A DNA stretch of 64,000 bases from Linyphia triangularis (GCA_963978545.1 OZ021729.1:8666001-8730000), one strand, 5' to 3'; positions 1-11,763 are shown, counted from the stretch's first letter. Notes: generated by a model not told the origin, from the sequence alone. Numbers and translations are program-made.

Positions 1-430
1 GTTTTCAGTCGTTGTTTAATATTAACGGCCACTTTGAATTAGCTGCCATGTTGTAGTTTCGAATCAGCCACCAGTGCTGAATTGGCGACGTTTTTACTTT
101 AACGCCAACTTTTCAAACTCACGCCAACCCATCCGCGTTAACTAGGAATTTACCTAAAATCATATCAAAGGATCAACAAGTCAAAATAAAATACATCGTT
201 CGAGTGGAAGGTAACTTCAGAAAATAATTAAACGCATTGTTTAAAATATCAGGAAGTACTCAAAAAGTACTTTTGTCAGGTGACGATGAAGTTTAGGAAT
301 TAATCTCCTGTGCATTTATCTGTTTTTAAGTGTTAATTTAAATTACTTATACAAAGACAAACGGAAACCTAGTGAGCATTGCACAACTTTCAATTGCACT
401 TAATACTGGTCGTTACATAAAAATTTTCAT
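1..430. other. Intronic or upstream stretch, nothing recognised
   Basis: AT-rich sequence with a few GGCGAC/GCCAAC-type words like those in repeats near 32.7 kb and 40.3 kb, but no boundary can be set. No coding signal resembling the missing PMCA N-terminal exon was seen. Confidence 0.5.
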
Positions 431-1010
431 GGATTGGTGTAGTTTACCGTTTTCGTTTTCGTATTTTTAATAATTAAAAATATCGCCCAGTATGGCGATG
501 TTACTTTGGCAAAAAAAAAGTTAGTTTGGCAATATTAACTTGATAAAAAAAAATGCTAAAATGGTGATATTGGGGATATGTTTTTCGATAAATATAGCAT
601 TATCAGTAAGTGAAACTGAGGCGAAACAGTAGTTAATGGGAGATGTTCAATAGAAGAGAAATCTGGGCTAAAGATATTCGTTTTTCAACTTTTTATGCCT
701 TTATCGCATTTCTACGGGAATTTTGAGGTAGAGAAGTTTAGAAAACCTAAAAGGCATTACAATACAAATTTTGGTCAAAATCGTTGTAGCTGTTTTTGTG
801 GTGATTGTTGAAGAGCATGTATTTTTCAATGGCAGCTACCTTGTATACATGCGCAATTTTGACGAAAACCTTAATGATAGGTTCCATGGTCACCACTAAC
901 CCATATGCAGAAGATAAAGAATAACAATTGTATGTCTATCGATTTGAGAGCTACACTGTCCCTAGACACATATTCATTTTTCTACTCGGAAAGTTACAAA
1001 ACGTGTGCAA
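430..1010 (+). repeat. Interspersed repeat family L, copy 1 (degraded)
   Basis: Shares with copies at 1011-1600, 15880-16640, 33037-33770 (inverted) and 62180-62560 the landmarks GTGAAACTGAGGCGAAA, AGGCATTAC, CAATGGCAGCTACCTT, CATGCGCAATTTTGACGAAAA and CTTAATG-TAGGT. The orientation is that of the copy at 15.9 kb. The family end, with a description of the missing-name-type sentence TTCGGGAGTTATGCTGA followed by CACACAGACA, resembles the 3' UTR style of non-LTR retrotransposons (inference). Confidence 0.7.
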
Positions 1011-1600
1011 ATGAAAAAAAAAAATGATTTTTTAGCCGAATGCAATTTTCAACGATAATTCTTACATGAGGAAAAAATCCCCCATATTGGTGAGTTCGAC
1101 TATATACTTTTTGATAATTATTACATTATCCTTTCTTGAAAGTGAAACAAAGGAGAAGAGAAAAACAGTCATTGATGATCGATGCTCGAGGGAAGAGAAC
1201 TCTGTGTTAAAGACACTCATTTTTTTAGCATTTTACGGGAATTTCGGAGATGGAATTTTGTTGAACACCTTTAAAAGCATTACCATAGAGATTTTGATCA
1301 AAATTGTTAGAGAAGTTTTTTAGCAAATGCTGAAATACATAATTTTTTCCTTCAATTTTTCCTATTTTGCGCAGATGCAATATTGACGGAAACCTTAATG
1401 GCAGAGTCCCATGGATACAACTAACCTGTACACCAAATTTGAACATCGTAGGTCAATTCGTTCGGGAGTTATGCTGAACACGTGCACACAGACACATGGA
1501 CACACAGACATTTTTTGTCGACCATATTTTCGAAGTTATAATATTCCAAATCATGGAGAAATTTTTAAAAAAAATCTAAAAAAAATTTTACTGAAAACAA
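1011..1600 (+). repeat. Interspersed repeat family L, copy 2
   Basis: Second, tandem copy of family L directly after copy 1. Landmarks: AGAGAACTCTGTG, GGGAATTTCGGAG, AAGCATTACCATAG, GACGGAAACCTTAATGGCAG, CCAAATTTGAACATCGTAGG and GTTCGGGAGTTATGCTGA, followed by CACACAGACA. The short ORFs at 1066-1323 and 1411-1608 are translations of this repeat. Confidence 0.75.
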
Positions 1601-2844
1601 TACTTTAATTTCCTTATGTTAACATACGAGAAATTGAAGGGGAAAAAATACTGCAGAAGATCATCAAACCTCACAATAAATTATTTTCTTAATTTTGCCG
1701 CCAAATCTGAAAAACAAAGCCGAATTTAAGATGTCGAAAGTTTTATTATACAACAGTTTTTCTATGATTCACTAATATAAAGTGATAAACTAAATATTAT
1801 TGATTTTAATCCAACCAGAAAGCTTTTTCACCATTATTTTAGCTTTTCAGTTACTCCATTTCTGCCTGTCATCATCACAACCTTTACAGACAGTTTCTTT
1901 TCTTTTTTTTTTTTTTTTTTTTCTTTTTTTTTTTTTTTAAATTTGTTGACGCCTGAGACAATTTTTTTTAAGTCGTCAACGCCTGAGACAGTCCACGCCT
2001 CCCTCTCCATATAAACAAGATTTTGAAGTAACTATAAAAATGCAGCTAATTTCCAACGCTTTTTATTGTCATAAGGACTTGATTAGGTAAATCTACTACT
2101 TTGCATTCCTTGTAATTTAGAAATTAATTTTCATTCAGAGCTATATAAAATCGTACAAAATTAGATTTTGCATTGCAAATTTCAGAAAGTTTACGCAAAT
2201 AAACTAGGTGCTTTAACATCAACAGACCTTTAAAAAATTAATTTTCATTCAGAGCTATATAAAATATTCAACGAGACACATGGTAGTAAACAGCTTTTTC
2301 CTAGGACTTAGAATTGAAAATACGCACATCACATCATTCGGATTTATTGGCCTACTGCTATCACATATTTAAATGCATTTGTGCATCAAAGTAAGTAATG
2401 TAAAAATTATACAATTGGGTGCGATTGTAAGTTTAGCTGGTATAAGTTTTAAATATTTTAAACTAATAAACTTGGAGGACAATAAAACCGTCGAAATATT
2501 TCACAAAAAGCATTATTAATGTGTAACAATTTACCAAAATGATGTTCTAGAAAATAGTTTGATTTATCCTCACTTACCACAAAAGCATTAGTTCCAAATG
2601 GATTACTTTTATGTTTATCCTTTTTTTTTCTCTAAAAAAACAAACATAATAAATTAACTGCTTGACAACACATTTTTCATCTCCGAAATACCATTCACTC
2701 ATAAATTATAAATAGCATATTATAATATGTTAAAGTATATAAAATATACTTTAACACATTATATCATACGACATCCGCAATAGTGTCTCCGTCCAACACA
2801 TTTAAAGTTGATTCCCATTGGTCACAGTTGGTTCTTATTGGTTG
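1600..2844. other. AT-rich intron with small repeats
   Basis: A T-tract of about 35 bp (1906-1938), the words GACGCCTGAGACA twice (about 1949 and 1979), and a 30-bp direct repeat ATTAATTTTCATTCAGAGC (near 2120 and 2237). A small palindrome near 2722-2764 reads GTTAAAGTATATAAAATATACTTTAAC. No gene seen. Confidence 0.6.
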
Positions 2845-3053
2845 ATTTTGGCTAGGGATGGAACGGATGTGAGTTTTGCCGGATACCGGATTTCGGATAT
2901 CCGGGGTACCATGTCTACCGGATACGGATATCCGAAACGGATTTCACCGGATATCCGGCCGGATATTCTGTCTATATACTAAAAACGATATTTATACGAT
3001 ATGCTATACGAAAAAAATGGTCATGATATGAAGTATCAAGTAAATTATAATTA

Positions 3054-3310
3054 GTGATTAGCGCACCGCACTGTATGCCACAGGTCCATGGTTTGATTCG
3101 CGAACTGGGAAAGGTTGACTTAGCTGTTTATACCTGAAAGAAATAAACTGAGGAGGACCATGCATGCTTGGGATCTAAACACTAGGGTTCGGGGTCAGAA
3201 TGACCATCTGACTGGAACATCTGCTATGTGACACACAAATGCCACAGTCAAGAAAGCTGAGCTGGGCCCAGCAGACCTTGGTCCACAAGGGCTGTCACGC
3301 CACTGAGTTA
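3054..3310 (+). repeat. tRNA-derived SINE-like insert, third type
   Basis: GATTAGCGCACCGCACTGTATGCC followed by GGTCCATGGTTTGATTCG looks like a tRNA D arm and a B box (GGTTTGATTCG against GGTTCGANTCC). It has a roughly 200-bp tail region ending in a T-rich stretch. GC-rich relative to its hAT host. Target duplication not resolved. Confidence 0.5.
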
Positions 3311-3604
3311 ATTTTTTTTATTTAAACTTTAGTTGATGAAACGATGTTTTAGTGATGCCAATACCTACACTTGCTGAACAATTTTGAAACTTCATCACCA
3401 TTTTGTTTGTGTGTTACTTAAAATTGTACCAAACATTCTGCAATGTGATGAAAATATTTCAGAAATACGTTTGTAAATTGTTACTCAACTTCTTCTTACC
3501 TTGTATCATGTAATGTAAACATAAGATAATCTTCCTCAAGTCTGCATAAATATCCTATATAGCTTTTACCCGAAAAACACACAGCAAGGTGATAACAAAC
3601 AAAA

Positions 3605-3962
3605 TTAGAACTTACATATTTTTGTGGTTAAGGCTTTTGCTTTAGGATCATCTAAACTCCACAATTCTGGTACATATATTGTCGATTCCAATGTTGTCTG
3701 CGTGCATTTCTTGTTTTGATGAATTGTTTTTTCTTGTTCATCACTATTTGATGCATTTAGAGAGTCTTTTAAGCTTCGGTGAATTTCCTTATGCACACTC
3801 ATTAAATGGTTCCATAAAAGGGTTTTGTGGAAAAGAATTTTGAGCTTTTGCCGCGCACAATATATTTTTTAAACGATTCTGTGGAGCAAGTAACACATAG
3901 GGCTTTGCTTTCGTCATTTCCATTAATTTTAAAAATACTTCCAAATGGGTGACTTTAAATGA
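3605..3962 (-). pseudogene. hAT transposase N-terminal remnant with BED zinc finger
   Basis: On the minus strand the reading passes through FKINGNDESKALCVTC, then KYIVRGKSSKFFSTKP, then after a 1-base shift LWNHLMSVHKEIH, then TLESTIYVPELWSLDDPKAK. CVTC plus LWNHL...H-x3-H is the C2H2 signature of BED fingers, and the DDPKAKALTTKI segment is the usual start of the hAT catalytic region. At least two frameshifts (before FKING and before LWNHL) break it; everything downstream of the finger is lost or unrecognisable. It lies inside the element with TIRs at 2853 and 4879 and reads right to left. Confidence 0.8.
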
Positions 3963-4195
3963 ACCGTTATTAAAAATTATAAATTGGATTGTAATTGGAG
4001 AAAACTATGATTCAAGACATTCTAGAGAGCTAAATATAATTCCACATTGTGGCGCTGTGTTAAAGACCTAAAAATTACAATACTTCATTTTACGTCAGAA
4101 AAAATATACCAGCTTTCAACTTCTGCCAATGAAAAATCAGAAATTAGACCATACCATTCACATCATAAAGGGGTAGGGTATTATCGTCGATAGAA

Positions 4196-4228
<33 letters not shown>

Positions 4229-4887
4229 ATTGGGGAGTGCGCATTGGCTATTTATTGCTTTTTACTCGCTAGCAAATGTCAGAAAAAAAGGAGGAAGTGG
4301 GAAGACTTATGTTATGGAAAAAAAGTACTATTTATTATTATTTCGGTTCGTGTTTTACGGAGAGGCATTCAAATATAACATCTGGAATTAATCAGATCAT
4401 AAACTTGGAATGAAAAGAACATATTGCAAAACACGTATGAAGGATGTGTATGGAAAAAGATTGGAGGAATCGTTTATGCTTATCAACTCGGCGCCAATAA
4501 TACGGTGCCTCTTTCTTCGAATTCAAACTAAATGCACCTGCATCTTCTAGCTCATCTCTGAAGTTAGGGATATGCGAAAGCATAGTTCTCACGAAGGAAC
4601 TTTTTTGTTTTCGAACTTGACAGCAATTTATGTCCAAGAAAAAAAAAATTAAAAAAAAAGTGTAGGATGCTGTGTACCCTTTGTCCGAAAAAGATCATTA
4701 TTTTTTGAAAAAAATTATTTCTTGTTGATACCTGGTGGCCGGATATATATCCGGATATCCGAATGAAATTTTCGGATGTCCGGTATTTCAAATCGGATAT
4801 CCGACGGGGTTTCGGATATTGAAAAATCAACCGGATATGCCGGATATCGGATATTTGCCGGATATCCGTTCCATCCCTAATTTTGGC

Positions 4888-5982
4888 CTCTACAGCTGAT
4901 TGCCATTGGTCCCATATGTTTTCAGTGGTTCCAGATTATTCTCATTGATTTATTCTTCTACAATTGATTCCCATTGGTCCAGACATTCATTATTTCATTT
5001 TAGCTTCTACAGCTGAGTGCAGAAGCTTATACTAAATCACTGCCATCTGAGGTCTACATTCTCACACAATATTCCAAATACTTTTTAAATCCGTGTGATA
5101 TATCTAATTAAAGGTTTTGTCAAAATGAATTATCATAATAAAATTCCAACAGCAAGTTTACCACAGTATAAGTATCGGAAATAGCGACAAAAAGTCAACT
5201 TCAATTCGTTAGGTAAAAACTGTAAATGTTACAAACATGGGTCTTACTTAGTTTGAAGATTTTAGCACGATTAGTAGAATTACATAAACTAAAGCAAAAG
5301 TCCATGTAGCATCAAAAGAGTGTTTCCATAGTAACCAGAGTTCGCCACAATGAGGGAAATCTACCTGAAAAGACATTGAAAATCCATTTCACCCCATAGA
5401 ATTAACCTCATGAGGGAATTCAAGCATCGACACATCATGATTAAATTTTTATTTAAAATCCTCCCCCCCCCCCATTTTATAAAATCAGAGATCACCCTAG
5501 CCATTTTTCGATTGGAGGCATTACCTCCCTGCTCTTTTTTAAAAAAATAGCGTCCTTTTCTGAAAAAAATGCAAAAATTTCATTTATTTTCCAACGGAAT
5601 GCGATATACGGATCCCCCCTCCGAAATCGCCAGTTACACATGCGCATTCATGTTCAAACGTATCTAGCACCCCAAACCAGTGACAGACTGAATTCATTGA
5701 ATAGCTTCTGATACCACGTGCGTTATTAGTAGATGGATTGTAGGGGGTGCCTCCTACAATTTCCAAATGTAATTTCGTAGGAGAGACTTGTGTATCTAAG
5801 GCTTTCTTTTTTCAATGCACAAAAAATTAGCCACTGAACCGTTTAAAAATGTGAAATTGATATGCATGCATCGTTATAGTAATTACTACCCATTGGTATT
5901 AATATAAATACTTAAAATAATAGATTTTGTCAAATAGAAGGTTTTTAAAGAAATTTCACTAATAGCCCTAGGTACAAGTTCT
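4888..5982. other. Intron, short CATTGGTCC repeats, otherwise nothing
   Basis: Near both sides of the hAT insertion (2805-2845 and 4888-5015) the motif CTACAGCTGATTGCCATTGGTCC and variants recur, so the hAT landed in a small degenerate tandem repeat. A C10 run lies at about 5462. No coding signal. Confidence 0.5.
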
Positions 5983-6643
5983 CGTTGTACCTAGGGCCAG
6001 TAGCTGATGTACGTAGGGTTAATCTTTTAAAGTGAGGTTTCAGTCCATAATGAATAAAGAACAAACATACGCAGATGAATTTTATAAAAGAAACAACATC
6101 ATGTAATTATCAGTCATTGGTTTATCATATAACAACTGTAATAAATTGTAATGTTTAAAATTATTAGTGAATTACAGGTATTTTCATAACTTGAAAAACT
6201 GATCCCAAAAAATGAGTTGCATGCATTATCATTTTGAAGCACCATCAGATTTTGGTTTTAGCAGTTTGAACACAATAAGCAAATATGTGGCCTTAGGTAC
6301 ACAACTTAATAATTTCATATAAAATGTACTCTACTAAAAATGCACATAAAGAAAGGACTTATTTAAATATCTCCTTTAGTACTTAATGTTACAAACAAAA
6401 TTATTTACTAGAATTCAAAGAAAAGTATTTGACTTAACATTATAAAACAATGAAAGAGCTGCAAAATATTACTGCAGACCATATAAAAACGCTTTCCACT
6501 TATAACTTGCCACAGCTTTCTCCTCTAAGATTTCAAAATGGCTGCCAAAAGAGCAATTGGGTGTTGCCACTTACCCAAGTGAGTAAAAGCACTTAGAACT
6601 AAACATTATTCAATAATAGTGGGGTGGCCCTAGGTACTCAAGT
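5983..6643. mobile_element. Possible MITE with TACCTAGGGCCA inverted ends
   Basis: TGTACCTAGGGCCA (5986-5999) is inverted as TGGCCCTAGGTACT (6625-6638). The left end also belongs to a perfect local hairpin, GCCCTAGGTACAA...TTGTACCTAGGGC (5964-5997). Boundaries and target duplication are not certain. Confidence 0.45.
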
Positions 6644-6948
6644 CTCCCCTACGTTCCTTAATTAAGTGTATTTTACCGGCTTTTTTCCATCCCTTCTTGC
6701 ACAAAATAGAGAAAAAAGGTAACCTCACGAGCGAATTCATGGGAAATGTAGATTAACACTATATTTTCCGCACGTCTGATCATAATTTTTTTTTTTCCTT
6801 CTTTTTTTGGCGTTGGTAGGACTGGTTCAGCAAATTTCGCCTATGTCTATCGCCGGCGTTTATTCGAGATTTTCGGGATATCGTAATTCGTCAAGTTTTA
6901 CCTTTCCTTCATTTGCCCGATAGTTTCGCGGGACACCAATGTGGTGTC

Positions 6949-7130
6949 GGCCGACCAAACGGTATAGTGGTTAGCGTACTAGCTTCTAGACCGCGAGGTT
7001 GCGGGTTCGAGTCCCGTGTTAGGCATGGGTGTTTGTAAATGTATGTTGGCTTGTCTAATGACGAATGTTTCGGCGCATTATAGCCCTCGAGTTGCTGACG
7101 GCGCCAGATAATCTGAAAACAACCAACCAA
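6949..7130 (+). mobile_element. tRNA-derived SINE family A, copy 1
   Basis: Full-length copy. Head CCGACCAAACGGTATAGTGG with an A-box-like TAGTGGTTAGCG and B box GGTTCGAGTCC, a unique body (AGGCATGGGTGTTTGTAAATG, then TTTCGGCGCATTATAGCCCT and GGCGCCAGATAATCTG), and a tail of AACC repeats. The 13-bp target duplication CCAATGTGGTGTC is perfect (6936-6948 and 7131-7143), as expected for LINE-driven insertion. Confidence 0.92.
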
Positions 7131-7192
7131 CCAATGTGGTGTCACCGAACGGCATAGTGCTAATAGTTTAAGGTTTACAACCATCAAGAGTG

Positions 7193-7370
7193 CCGACCAA
7201 ACGGTGTAGTGGTTATCGTGCTAGCTTCTAGACTGCGAGGTTGCGAGTTCGAGTCCCGTGTAAGGCATGGGTGTTTGTAAATATATGTTGGCTAGTCAAA
7301 TGACGAATGTTTCGGCGCATTATAGCCCTCGTGTTGCTGATGGCGCCAGAAAATCTGAAAACAAACAACC
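7193..7370 (+). mobile_element. tRNA-derived SINE family A, copy 2
   Basis: Same layout as copy 1, with point changes in the tRNA part (B box AGTTCGAGTCC). Flanked by a 14-bp duplication AACCATCAAGAGTG/AACCATCAAGTGTG (7179-7192, 7371-7384) with one mismatch. It lies 60 bp after copy 1. Confidence 0.9.
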
Positions 7371-7642
7371 AACCATCAAGTGTGTTTAGTAAGAATTTAA
7401 AATGCTTACTTCGGCTCTGATAAGCGAAAATGCGATCGTGTATCATTGTTGTAGTTATTAATTTTGTAAAAAATAAAAAATAACTTATTTTACTTTAGTT
7501 TTTAAAAAAACTTAGTCTAAAAAATAATCTTTGGATTTTAAAATATCCCTTAAAATTTAGAGAGGGGATGAAACTACCCTTTGGAAATATTTAACTGGAG
7601 AACACTGATAGTAACTCTTTAAAAAGTTCCAATACCATTATG

Positions 7643-7824
7643 GGCTCGTCTAATGACTGTGGTGTTACCACTCTGGCATTGGATGCTAAAGGCACCAGGT
7701 TTTGATCATGGAATAGGCATGGATGTTCGTTATGTTTCGGAATCTACGTCAAGCTCTACGTCCAAGCCTGATTGGCCGTTATTGTGCACAAAAATAGGTC
7801 GTTGAGTGTAGAAACCAACCAATC
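7643..7824 (+). mobile_element. tRNA-Ala-like SINE family B, copy 1
   Basis: Body shares AGGCATGGATGTTCGTTATG, GGCCGTTATTGTGCACAAAA and TTGAGTGTAGAAACCAACC with copies at 8320, 34405 and 52322. Perfect 14-bp target duplication CCAATACCATTATG (7629-7642, 7825-7838). The tRNA part is decayed in this copy. Confidence 0.85.
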
Positions 7825-8319
7825 CCAATACCATTATGCTGTATTACAAATAGCAGGCGAGACACCGTGTGATCGAAAGCAATTTATTTGGTAAGAAAAA
7901 GAGATTAAAAATGCGTTTATCATATTTATGCAGAATAGCGAACTTACAAGAGATCTACATAATGATGAAAGAGTGACATGCGATTACGCAATAATACTAT
8001 GCGATTACATCAGGCACATTATAGCACATTATAAATTTAAATAAAAAACGTACAATGAAATGAAGGAAATATCTTATTATAATTATATAGTTACTGTATC
8101 AGCAACATGACTATAAGAAATATAAAATCAGTATAATATCAATTATAACTATTGTAATTTTGAAAAAAATTGAACCTTAAGAAAAAAATCTTAAAAATTA
8201 ATAAACAATGAACAGTTAGATAATTATCTGCATCTCTTCAAGGGATTTGATGGATCCAGAATCTCAAGAGTCATAAACTTCTAATCCGTGATCCTGTTCC
8301 TGTCGAAACTCATGATGAG

Positions 8320-8685
8320 TTGGCTGGTTGGTTGGTTTGTACGCTGAACGACCTATTGGTTGTATTCAGATTATCTGGCGCCGTCAGCAACACGAGGGCT
8401 ATAATGCGCCGAAACATTCGTCATTAGACAAGCCAACATACATTTACAAACACCCATGCCTAACAAGGGACTCGAACCCGCAACCTCGCGGTCTAGAAGC
8501 TAGCACGCTAACCACTATACCGTTTGGTCGGCCTCAACGATCTACATTTTACACAATGATCTACACAAGCCAACAGTTTATCGTGGATTTCGAACCACAA
8601 CGAACATCCATTCTAACCTAGGACTTGAACCCGGCACCCTAAAAATACTAGACCAGAGTCTTAGCCCCACAGTCATCAGGTGGAC
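8320..8685 (-). mobile_element. SINE family B, copy 2, split by a nested SINE A
   Basis: Reverse-oriented family B element (TTTGTACGCTGAACGACCTA on one side, AACGAACATCCATTCTAACC and AGTCTTAGCCCCACAG on the other) interrupted at 8358-8533 by SINE A copy 3. Outer target duplication AACTCATGATGAG/AACTCCTGATGAG (8307-8319, 8686-8698), one mismatch. Confidence 0.85.
8358..8533 (-). mobile_element. SINE family A, copy 3, nested in SINE B
   Basis: Near full-length reverse copy from GGTTGTATTCAGATTATCTG to CCGTTTGGTCGGCC. The open 97-codon frame seen across it is only SINE sequence read antisense. Flanks GAACGACCTA and CAACGATCTA look like a diverged target duplication. Confidence 0.88.
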
Positions 8686-8698
8686 AACTCCTGATGAG

Positions 8699-9169
8699 AG
8701 GCAGGTCGGGATTTCATTTTTCGATGTTTAATAATTTTTAATATTCAATTTTTTTTAATTAAAATAATTCATATTATAATTCTATGAAAAATTACCTTAT
8801 TAGCTACAAATAGAATTTTCTGATTAAATTTAATTATCCAGGAGGTTTTGCTAAATCCACCAACATCTGACATTTTTAGTTATTAAAAAATACAAATCGA
8901 CGGTGTGTTTGTCATCAACGTGAACAGGAATAGATTTCCGCCATTTATTTATTAAATTAGTCATTAATCACGAAATTGTACATCCTTGGTTTTCTGAATC
9001 GAAATAATAAATTCTTTTAACCTGCGGAACCTTTGAAATAGTGTAAGTAGAAGCGAATTTATGTATCAGGGATTGTCAAAATACAACTTGCTTTTGCACG
9101 ACCTAGGACGCCCAATTAGTTAAGTGATGATGAGCATTGAATGTAGTCCAATGAGAATTGCATTTAATG
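8699..9169. other. AT-rich intron, nothing recognised
   Basis: No ORF with family resemblance and no clear repeat boundary. Confidence 0.5.
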
Positions 9170-9395
9170 GATTTAGAGAGGAATTTAATTATTTAGAGCG
9201 AGATTAGAGAGAATTAGCATTTACAGCCCAAAAAAGCAATTCTATTTGCATTTTATATATCTAAAAAACAATTCCACTTTTCCTAAAATGGTGTATTTTT
9301 ATCGTGTAGTATCAAACAAAATGTATTTGGTAAAAGAATTTTAAAAACTTTTTATTTATAGTGGTTATTACAAATTGTTTTTACAGAAACGTTAT

Positions 9396-9568
9396 TGAAC
9401 GGTAAAGTGGTTAGCGTGCTAGCTTATAGACCGCGAGGTTGCGGGTTCGAGTCCCGTGTTAGGCATGGGTGTTTGTAAATGTATGTTGGCTTGTCTAATG
9501 ATGAATGTTTCGGCGCATTATAGCCCTCGTGTTGCTGACGACGCCAGATAATCTAAAAACAACCAACC
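9396..9568 (+). mobile_element. SINE family A, copy 4
   Basis: AACGGTAAAGTGGTTAGCG through the AACAACCAACCAC tail; B box GGTTCGAGTCC intact. Part of the tandem composite repeat, so it was duplicated together with copy 5 rather than inserted independently. Confidence 0.88.
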
Positions 9569-9689
9569 ACTTTTCCCAAAAGGTGTATTTTTGTCGTGTA
9601 GTGCCAAACGAAATGTATTTAGTAAAAGAATTTTAAAAACTTTTTATTTATAGAGGTTATTCTAAATTGTTTTTACAGAAACGTTATTA

Positions 9690-9866
9690 AACGGTATAGT
9701 GGTTAGCGTGCCAGCCTCTAGACCGCGAGGTTGCGAGTTCGAATCCCGTGTTAGGCATGGGTGTTTGTAAATGTATGTTGATTTTTCTAATGACGAATGT
9801 TTCGGCGCATTATAGCCCTCGTGTTGATGACTGCGCCAGATAATCTGAAAACAAGCAACCAACCAG
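9690..9866 (+). mobile_element. SINE family A, copy 5
   Basis: AACGGTATAGTGGTTAGCGTG through ACAAGCAACCAACC; B box changed to AGTTCGAATCC. Second unit of the tandem composite. The 66-codon reverse frame here is a SINE translation. Confidence 0.88.
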
Positions 9867-9874
9867 TACCGTTA

Positions 9875-10099
9875 TTAACCTTTAACTGCTGTGGTTGGGT
9901 GGTTTGAGGTTTTTGGAGCAAAAGCAACACATGGTCCATACTGCACCAAAGAAATTGGTGAACATCAGTTTAAAGTTTAAGAAGCATAGTATCAGAAAAA
10001 AAATAATATAAAAGTCAAAGATGAGATATTTTAGGGGGTGGAAGCATTCCGTAAAAAACGACTCGCGGTCTGTCAGACCGTTTACAGCAGTTAAAGATT
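9875..10099. mobile_element. Possible TTAA-flanked MITE with CTTTAACTGCTGT ends
   Basis: TTAA-CCTTTAACTGCTGTGG at 9875-9893 is inverted as ACAGCAGTTAAAG at about 10083-10097. The inverted relative at 23.4 kb preserves GCAGTTAAAGGTTAA. A CC..GG-TTAA end fits piggyBac-type insertion, but the right TTAA is lost here. Confidence 0.45.
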
Positions 10100-10455
10100 G
10101 AATCTTTCAACTGTCTCTTCTAAATTTTCCCAGTTGAATTTTTTAGTATGCGGAATATCAGTTTGTGTTATACTACAACTTTTTGGGTATGTTGCATTAT
10201 TACGCAAACTTAGATATTCCTTTTAGGAATTCAAAGCAATTTAGTTACGGATAAAATTTCATTCAAACAAATGTTAATAGCCCAATACTAATGATCTAAA
10301 TAATGAAGCAATTCCGTAATATATAAACAAAAATTCACTGCCGCCGTTAATTAATTTGTGTACTTATAGAACAGGGACAGAAAACTCGACTTGTTAGTTT
10401 CTGTTTACATTTAACTACGATTTCTAATGCATTTATGGATCGCACTTTACATCGA

Positions 10456-10637
10456 TTGTTTGGTTGTATTCAGATTATCTGGCGCCGTCAGTAACACGAG
10501 GGCTATAATGCGACGAAACATTTCGTCATTTAACATACCAACATACATTTACAAACACCCATGCCTAACACGGGACTCGATCCCGCAACCTCGCGGTCTA
10601 GAAGCCAGCACGCTAACCACTATACCGTTTGGTCGGC
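10456..10637 (-). mobile_element. SINE family A, copy 6
   Basis: Reverse copy from GTTTGGTTGTATTCAG to CCGTTTGGTCGGC. Perfect 13-bp target duplication CACTTTACATCGA (10443-10455, 10638-10650). Supplies the first third of a 177-codon frame that then runs into the TTTA microsatellite; neither part is a gene. Confidence 0.92.
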
Positions 10638-10704
10638 CACTTTACATCGAATCAATATTTTCAAATAAATGGTATAAATTAACTTTTATTATCCTAACAA
10701 TGCG

Positions 10705-10838
<134 letters not shown>

Positions 10839-11665
10839 TTTTTTTTTCACTGAAAACCAGAAAATCTGTACTTCTGCTATTTGTGAACAAGGGCTTTCGT
10901 GTTAATAATAGGGTTTTATGTTATATAAGTTGGATAAAAAATAATGAAATTAAATATTGAGACAATTTACTCAAGCACTGTGTTCGAAGCCTGATGACTA
11001 ACAGCTTCAAACAAAGTTCATTGAAAAATATGTTTTTATTAATATTAATTTTTATTCGGAATCTGAAATAAATAAAAAAATCTCACCAATAATGCAATTA
11101 AAAATATATATATATATATATGAAAAAATTATCAAGCCAAAAAAGTAGTAACATCAGAAATAAGCCATGCCAAATTATATCAGAATCATACTCAATACTA
11201 TTACCGACGTGCTATCAGATGTAATTTCTCGAAACCTGTATTTCTGATTTTACTGCTTTTTAGACTAATAACTATGGAGAGACTTTTTACCTCTCTACTG
11301 CTTCTCTATTTCCAACAAGAAAACATTTTTATTTAAAGGTAAAACTCTAATTTTTTGAATATAGAAATATTATACTGTCGAAAGCCCCCCATCTTAATAT
11401 TAGAATCTCTATTTAATATTGGAATCAGTAATTGGTTTTGATTATTTTTTTTTATTGTTACTTTGAAAATCTACTAAACACGACTATTTTTATTCCTATC
11501 CGACTAAACACAAGAATTCCATCTGTACTCAAACACCAATAATTCGTTAGTTTACCTTAAAATTCGCACAGACAGTAGAAAAGTGGTTTATCAGAGAAGG
11601 TGTGAACACGTAAAATTAATCTAGTTGGGCCACTTTCCCCTCAGATGTACGATACTTTTCTGTAT
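10839..11665. other. AT-rich intron
   Basis: A short (AT)9 run near 11104; no other feature recognised. Confidence 0.5.
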
Positions 11666-11763
11666 AAATACCAAGATAGCACAGCAGTATTGGCCAATAT
11701 TGGAAACAGATATTCTGGAAAATTGGCCAATACTGACCGAAACTTAAGCATCGTTCCAAAATA

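Larger units (their letters stand above)
2853..4879 (-). mobile_element. hAT-superfamily DNA transposon, decayed, 2.0 kb
   Basis: Perfect 16-bp terminal inverted repeats TAGGGATGGAACGGAT (2853-2868 and 4864-4879) are flanked by a perfect 8-bp target duplication ATTTTGGC (2845-2852 and 4880-4887), the length typical of hAT transposition. Both subterminal regions (about 2880-2965 and 4736-4868) are crowded with the palindrome GGATATCCG/CCGGATATCCGG. The minus strand carries remnants of an N-terminal transposase region (see the separate entry). The element also holds a SINE-like insert near 3054-3310. It is too short for an intact hAT transposase (usually 600 or more codons), so it is non-autonomous now. 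Confidence 0.9.
9170..9965 (+). repeat. Composite repeat with tandem SINE-bearing unit
   Basis: Begins GGATTTAGAGAGGAATTT. The unit CTAAAATGGTGTATTTTTATCG...AAACGTTATTGAACGG plus SINE A is present twice in tandem (about 9281-9567 and 9568-9865, period near 290). It ends in CTTTAACTGCTGTGGTTGGG and CACCAAAGAAATTGGTGAA. An inverted relative with only one unit lies at 23385-23897. The tandem duplication therefore probably arose after the two copies separated. Confidence 0.8.

Noticed and set aside
6949..7025. Possible tRNA gene (A- and B-box sequence)
   Set aside because: It repeats as the head of a SINE with TSDs, and the anticodon and acceptor stems do not pair.
8328..8621. 97-codon ORF with a DSNPQPRGLEAS-like peptide
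   Set aside because: The same peptide appears wherever SINE A is read antisense; not a protein family.
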